Part shown: piece by piece, positions 58,701 to 64,000 of the stretch | Position numbering within the stretch: the first letter of the stretch is position 1 | How the letters are laid out: every line of letters begins with the position of its first letter | Translations under genes and position numbers: made by a program | Assembly: GCA_023374045.1 (NCBI GenBank) | Contig: CM041776.1 | Location: 276,667,039-276,731,038, forward strand | Direction: 5' to 3' | DNA: 64,000 bases | Origin: Limonium bicolor | Taxonomy: Eukaryota; Streptophyta; Magnoliopsida; Caryophyllales; Plumbaginaceae | Notes under the pieces: generated by a model | Database searches by the model: none | What the model was told of the DNA's origin: nothing | The model's input: only the letters and a program-made list of their open reading frames with translations

Positions 58701-59498
58701 ATTTTTGTGACACCCGAAGGTGCGTTTTTGTGCTTTAAGGATTTTCTGAAAAATAATTAGTCTCTATGAGTTCCAAGTGTTTATTGACATTTTTTATAGT
58801 CAATAATAATATGTTAAGGTGTTACATTGAGTTATATGGGGTTATATAAACTTGTAACTCAACTTTCGGGCTAACGGGACACTCCCGGGGCAAAAAGGAG
58901 TGTTAAGAAATTCCCCCGAGTACTTTGCTTATTTTTGAGGAAGTAGCTTGAGAATTCTCTTTAGAATGTTGAGTTATGATTTTAGGAGCTCTAATAATAA
59001 TTTATATAGGAGTTCGTGCCACCTCGGCACTTCTCCTGGGCATTCCCGAGCCTTTATGGGGCCCACACCGGGAACTTCCGAGAACTTTGCCTTAATTGAG
59101 AATTTATCTTGAGAACTTCATCTCAAATGTTCATTAAAGTGTTATAGTGTATATATAACGAAGTGTAATGCTTTACTTTATTTAATAAGGTATTTCCGGG
59201 ACTTTCAGGCCTTAAGGGGCCCTTAAGGGAACTCCCGGGTATATTGTATTTTTACTCTGTTCTAACTGAGAACTTGTATCTTAAAGGTCATAAGATGATC
59301 CTTGATTAACTTCATATGATGTTCATAGCTTATATAATTTGTTTAGCTTAAGGTCGGGCTTTAGCGCACGTTTTTGACCTTAAGGAGTTTAGGTGCGTTT
59401 TAACGCCCAAGTGTTTATATACTTTCTTAGGGTTTAATAATCCCCTAAATAATATTTATTTACCTTTATTTAATTATTTAAAGGTTAGGGGTATTTCA
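55719..59498 (-). mobile_element. Second family-X LTR, right segment (U3 side)
   Basis: Resumes exactly where 44731 stopped, as comparison with 62040-62090 shows, and ends GGGGTATTTCA at 59498. Very AT-rich with repeated AAATTACCAAATAACC phrases. A few CCCGGG-containing blocks recur at 58866, 59030 and 59190. No gene. Confidence 0.88.
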
Positions 59499-60386
59499 TA
59501 CCATGGCAGTTATGGAATCTGATCGGAGTTGCCAAGGAAAATGACGCCGATCTTACCTAATTGCATGGGTATGGACACCTTCCATGGAATTAAGTTTTTG
59601 ATAAAGTTGTTGCTTCAATGGGTGTCCTTTTTTGTGGTCCTTTTGTAGGTCTTGGTTTTGTTTTCGTTTATCGTTGACTATGCTCATTTTCCTGGACTTT
59701 TAGTTGCTTGTTTTAAAGTTATTGACTCTTTGGATGTTGTGGGGTGGTTTCCCATTTTGTATTTTGGTCTTTTGAATCTCGATGTGCTTCGGCAGGTATG
59801 GATGTGTTTATTGGTGGTGGTTCTTTTCCCCAGTTGCTGTGGGGATGGCTGGCTTGTTTTATCACTATGATGATAACTTTCACTATGACCGGTGATTGTT
59901 TCATTGCTTGGCACATGCAATCATCCTCCAGACTTTGGTTGCCTCAAGCAATTATGGTTATGATCTATGTGGTGGTTTGATAGTTGTTTCTCTTGCTTTT
60001 TTCCTTAGCTTGATTAGCTTCGTAAAATGTATTCCTATGATGATGTTAGCGGTTAGTGGTGGTCTTGTAGTTTCTAACTTTGATCCTAGGTTTGAAATTT
60101 CTCATACGTTGGTACAGAATATTATATTTCCGTAAAAAAAATTCAAAAGGGGCAAGTTATACAAGCTTATTACACAAGAAATCATTATTTGAAACAAACC
60201 AATGAAAGAAAAATCCAAGTGCACCCGATAGATCTGGATGATCTCTTCATCTAATAATGTCATATCACTAGATTTAAGACAAGTAATTGTAAACCTCACC
60301 CATTATCAAAGAAACAAATAGACGAGATGAAATAAAACCAAACAAAAGCAACCCATATTATTGGATGATATATATCATGTGCATCT
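59499..60386 (+). other. Host-derived sequence without a recognised gene
   Basis: Overlapping frames at 59652-60135 are rich in F, L, V and S and show no domain. GATTGTTTCATTGCTTGGCA near 59893 recurs, with one change, on the minus strand at 29350-29373. 60140-60360 shows nothing. Confidence 0.4.
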
Positions 60387-60801
60387 CTATCGTCTATTAC
60401 AAGCGCATATGCATCTCCTTCGTCTGATAGGGCCCGGCCGACGGCAGCGTCCGCCTGTAAATCCACTCATCTTGCACAACCTCGGGCAAGGAATGAACAG
60501 ACAATCACAGAATGAAATAGTCACTGGTACTCCGGGCTGGCATGTGGGTGGTGGAGGGCGGCCAGCTTGTGCATCGACAGCGGTAATCACTACAAAATAG
60601 TCATCAAGTCTGTTACTATGTGAAAGAAAACACATTAGTTATCATATGATGATAATATAAATAATATGCATATATATATATTTGGGTCAAAACAGATACG
60701 TAAGAAAATGTGAGGTTAAATATATGCTTACCTGCATTGGTGAGGATGAGAACAGCAAGGGTGAATCCAGAAAAGAGCATAAGAGAAATTGTTTTGTTCA
60801 T
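60387..60801 (-). CDS. Defensin-like (cysteine-rich) secreted peptide, two exons
   Basis: Exon 1 is 60732-60801 and exon 2 is 60387-60589. The 142-bp intron has donor GCAG|GTAAG and acceptor TTTTGTAG|TG; splicing is phase 1 and keeps frame (90 residues). Exon 1 encodes a signal peptide (MNKTISLMLFSG, then LAVLILTNA) and cleavage after VDAQA is plausible. The mature part has nine cysteines. It contains CPRLC (CxxxC), GRC (GxC) and CICAC (CxC), the spacing logic of the defensin CSab fold, and an R-rich end. One intron just after the signal peptide is usual for plant defensins. Such peptides act outside the cell in defence or reproduction; which applies here is unknown. Its nearest relative is the remnant at 29514-29583. 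Confidence 0.7.
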
Positions 60802-61153
60802 TTTGTTTGCAGTCGATGGATTGCTATCTCTTTCTTAATTAAGATACTTGAAGTATGTAGATGTTTTAACTTTTACGTTTGTGCTTTGTATTGGGAAATA
60901 CCGAGGGATACCAGATCCCTGTTTTATAGAAGATTTTGGATAGCTACCATTAGGGTGGAGTGATACATTATTTTATTTTGGATGTACAACCTGGGAGAAA
61001 GTTACTTGAAATATGAGCTAGCTAGGTGGGATTGCACTAATATTATGTTAACAATGGTGCTTGGCCACGCCCTCAAGATTAACACAATCTTAATTATTCT
61101 AGCATCATACTATATGCAGACATATACGAGATACATTATAATACTATTGTTGT
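60802..61153 (-). promoter_or_regulatory. Promoter region of the defensin-like gene
   Basis: TATAAAAC (60921-60928, minus strand) lies about 120 bp before the ATG, giving a leader of roughly 90 nt. The region matches 29584-29950. Homology ends at about 61153, where family-X sequence begins, so the more distant promoter was replaced. Confidence 0.6.
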
Positions 61154-64000
61154 CTCTCATAGTGATCACAATGCGCAACCAGAAAGTCGAAACGATCTGG
61201 ATTCCTCTCTTTATAAGTTAGCCCTTTTTGTCAGTGGTACAATAACCCATATGTGAATTAAGACCTTAACAGTTGACTTTTGTTAGGTTCAATGATACCT
61301 AAGGGTCAGTTAGTCTTTTCCCCAGTTTAGATGTATAAACTTCCAGTCATAAGACGTTCGCGTATAAAATACAACGCAACAGTTTGAGCAATACAGTACA
61401 CAATATCATATACATAAAGTCACAGATATCGCTCTTAGCAATTAAACACATAATGTCTGGACCTTAGGATAATCCTTAGGACATTCAGACCACACAATTA
61501 ACATACCGTTCACCAAGTAACTGCTAGCTTGACAAGTTCCTGTTCAGTAGTTCCTCCCCGTACGCTGTTATTTAAACATGCAATACCGGGTAATATTAAT
61601 ATAACTATTCATTAAATATTACAGTACTGTCACTGTAGAGTTTATTTACGTAGTATATTAACTCCGTATGTTCTTTAGTTTCCCCCTGTTATTTTATAGT
61701 GACTCTAGATAGTTCAACAGTTCGTTATTTTATATGATATTCACATGTGATAATGAATTTTTACCTTGTAGTATATTTCTACTCCCTTAATTATATACTC
61801 ATAATTGTTTCCACTTATTCTTTATATTATATCCCTTGGTCATTTTTATTATAACCTTAATTATTTTATAAACTTTATATTATACTCCATAACATACCAT
61901 AATACATTATATTACCTAGTTTACTTTCTTTCCTTATTAATTACAAAACCAACCTTATTATTTCGGTATTTATATTTTATATCCAATCAACTTAATAAAT
62001 TACTAGATAACCACATATAATTTCTGGAAATCATAATTTGAACCCATTAACTTTTACAACTCACCAAATAACCATATACTTTTATAATTTACTAAATACC
62101 CATATTAATTTTCTGAATTGTAAAACAATTATATTAATTCCTATAAATTGCCAAATAACCTTATAACTTTTATAATTCATTAATTACCCACATTAACCTT
62201 TGTAATTATTAATTAACCATACTACCTTTTTAATTTACTAATTAGCCACTTAATATTTCGGTAATTCCAAAATGGATATTCTAATTTTTAGAAATTACCA
62301 AATGACCTCATTAATTCTCGGTCTTGATATATAGTTTCCTTATATTTACATTTTAATCCCAAAACTTTATATAAGTTACATATTAACTTATAAATTATAG
62401 TTTTAATATTTAATTCACCAAAACAGTCCACAACTTTCTTCAATTTTCATTTCCGCCTCATATTAAATTCTATTTTTCATATATACTTCCATAAATTACA
62501 TATTCACCCCAAAACTTTATAAACTTAATATGTTATGTCATAAATCATTTTAACCCAAAGTTTTTAGTCAACACTTTGACCAAGACTTAATTTCATAATT
62601 AATACTTCAATATACCCATAAGATCATATATATTCTCGGTAAAACTCTAAACTTTCCAATAATCACAAAATAGTCCCAAAACTTTATTAAATGTTATTCT
62701 TAACTCTTAAACACTTATTTAAATTTACCAAAATTCATAATATTAATTCCTACCTTATATTATACCATAAATATACCAAATGAACCCTTTAATTCTCGGC
62801 AATTAAATAAAACACTCCAAACTTTTCAAAATTCACATTTTAACCACATAACTTTATAAACTAGCCATTTAAATACTAGTAGCTATTTTTAATACTCCCA
62901 AAATTTATAATATAAGCTAATACACTTATATATATTTCAAAATTCACCAAATCCCATATATTCCTCTCGGCTTTAAATAAACTTTACCATATGATTTTAA
63001 AACTTGATTTAAACTTTATAATATGTATATATAAATGTATATAAGCCATATAACACTTTTAAAAATTATGCTAATGACTTAGAATGATTATAAACTAAAA
63101 ATAGAACATAAAATCCTTAGACCTTTCAGTTTAAATATATGTGTAGCATAATTAATTTTTATGACCCAAATATATACCTTAAGGCAATAATCTTACCTTA
63201 TATGTTATAAATTATTTTCTTGACCATATAACCTATAGTTTTCGGTCTTAATTTATTTAAAGGTTATACAAAATTTTTATGCCAAAGTTTGAAGCTTAAA
63301 TCAAACTTAAACTTAATAAACCTTACTTATAACAACTTACCCCTTAAATCAAGACAATTCAGGTACTTGATTTCTCCTTGAATTCCAAGCTCTCCAAATG
63401 TTATTTTGATGAAGGTATTTCGAACTCCTTGTACATATATAGGAGATTTATTTGTTAGTGTTAGTTAGGTTCTTGTCTTCCTAAATTAATTTAATTAGCA
63501 ATCATACAGCACTCAATCCCCTTATTCTCTGCCCATTCACGGTGGTCATATGCCCATTTGATCATATAATTCTACTTGTTTAGTTTGTTTTAATTGCCTA
63601 GTGAAGATATGACTAGATTAGCATATTAGTCTCATTATTTCAATATAAGCTAACCTTATTGATTTCCTTGCAGGTAAACCGATGGGTGAGGCTCCAAATT
63701 ACAGTAAAATTGTTATATTAACAAATGATATAGGTAGGGATGAGTCATTATATCACATGACATATTTTTTTGAAGCAAAACTAGTCAAATTTGACTATAA
63801 ATGGCGCCCCATTTGGTGGTCAAATGGGACTGATTTTTCATTTGATTTTTGTTACACTATATTGTACTAGGACCATACTAATATGTGTAATAGGTTCCAA
63901 CATTTAATTGGTACATTTTTATTATGGTAGAAAATGAAAGTTTTAAGGTAAAAATGCTGATTTTAGGTACCTTTTTGACCTAAAAATCGCCCCCACTTAT
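61154..64000 (-). mobile_element. Third family-X copy, partial, running off the window
   Basis: Starts abruptly inside the LTR at the position matching 43828, so about 930 bp of the U5 end are missing, and continues past the right edge. It lacks the G insertion and so shows the empty site (CATTAACTTTTACAACTC near 62047). Around 63460-63660 it differs from the second copy (57130-58260) by a large indel, then matches again. The 62-codon frame at 63682-63870 has no domain. Confidence 0.85.

Noticed and set aside
59652..60135. Membrane-protein-like frames
   Set aside because: Three overlapping frames are hydrophobic because the DNA is T-rich. No conserved motif or splice structure was seen.

Overview
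This window is plant nuclear DNA from a large, repeat-rich genome, probably a eudicot; the species cannot be told from the sequence. Most of it is long terminal repeats (LTRs) of Ty3/gypsy chromoviruses (Tekay/Del type) inserted into one another. The LTRs share the ends TGAAATACCCC...GGGTGTTACA and are 3-6 kb long. Most are solo LTRs with 5-bp target-site duplications (TSDs). Here 'sense' means the strand on which an LTR reads TGAAATACCCC to GTTACA. I named the LTR families X, Y, Z, C, D and G for this annotation; they are not database names.

Layout. 1-22106 is a four-level nest. A family-X LTR (1-704 and 21418-22106) holds solo LTR Y (705-21417). Y holds a full-length Tekay element on the minus strand (2742-19448). 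The left LTR of that Tekay element holds element F (4247-8524). 22107-23263 and 27121-27246 are host sequence: a broken gene with a ubiquitin-like domain, split by solo LTR Z (23264-27120). 27247-30817 holds copia-type LTR/PBS pieces, a CACTA element (27617-28487), a truncated second CACTA copy, and the remnant of a defensin-like gene. 30818-42396 is solo LTR C, split by a non-autonomous Athila-like element E (31724-39108). 42898-59498 is a second family-X LTR, split by LTR G (44732-55718). G is split by an aberrant element D (46114-51119) that ends in the same LTR terminus, in opposite orientations, on both sides. 59499-61153 is host sequence with a well-formed two-exon defensin-like gene. 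61154-64000 is a third, partial family-X copy.

The main coding unit is the Tekay element: gag, protease, reverse transcriptase, RNase H, integrase and a C-terminal chromodomain-like segment. An AlkB-like Fe(II)/2-oxoglutarate dioxygenase domain lies between gag and protease on the same strand. Its metal and cosubstrate motifs are intact, but its frame is broken twice. Candidate splice sites would join gag in frame either to the AlkB segment or, skipping it, to pol. This is the best candidate for an undescribed arrangement.

A second theme is structural. Several unrelated LTRs carry arrays of inverted repeats at a constant spacing of about 72 bp. Each lineage uses its own stem 'word', and both arms change together. 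All Tekay-type LTRs here also share a covarying 22-nt stem-loop about 90-105 bp from the U5 end.

Nearly all real proteins here are transposon-encoded and broken. The only apparently intact host gene is the defensin-like gene at 60387-60801.
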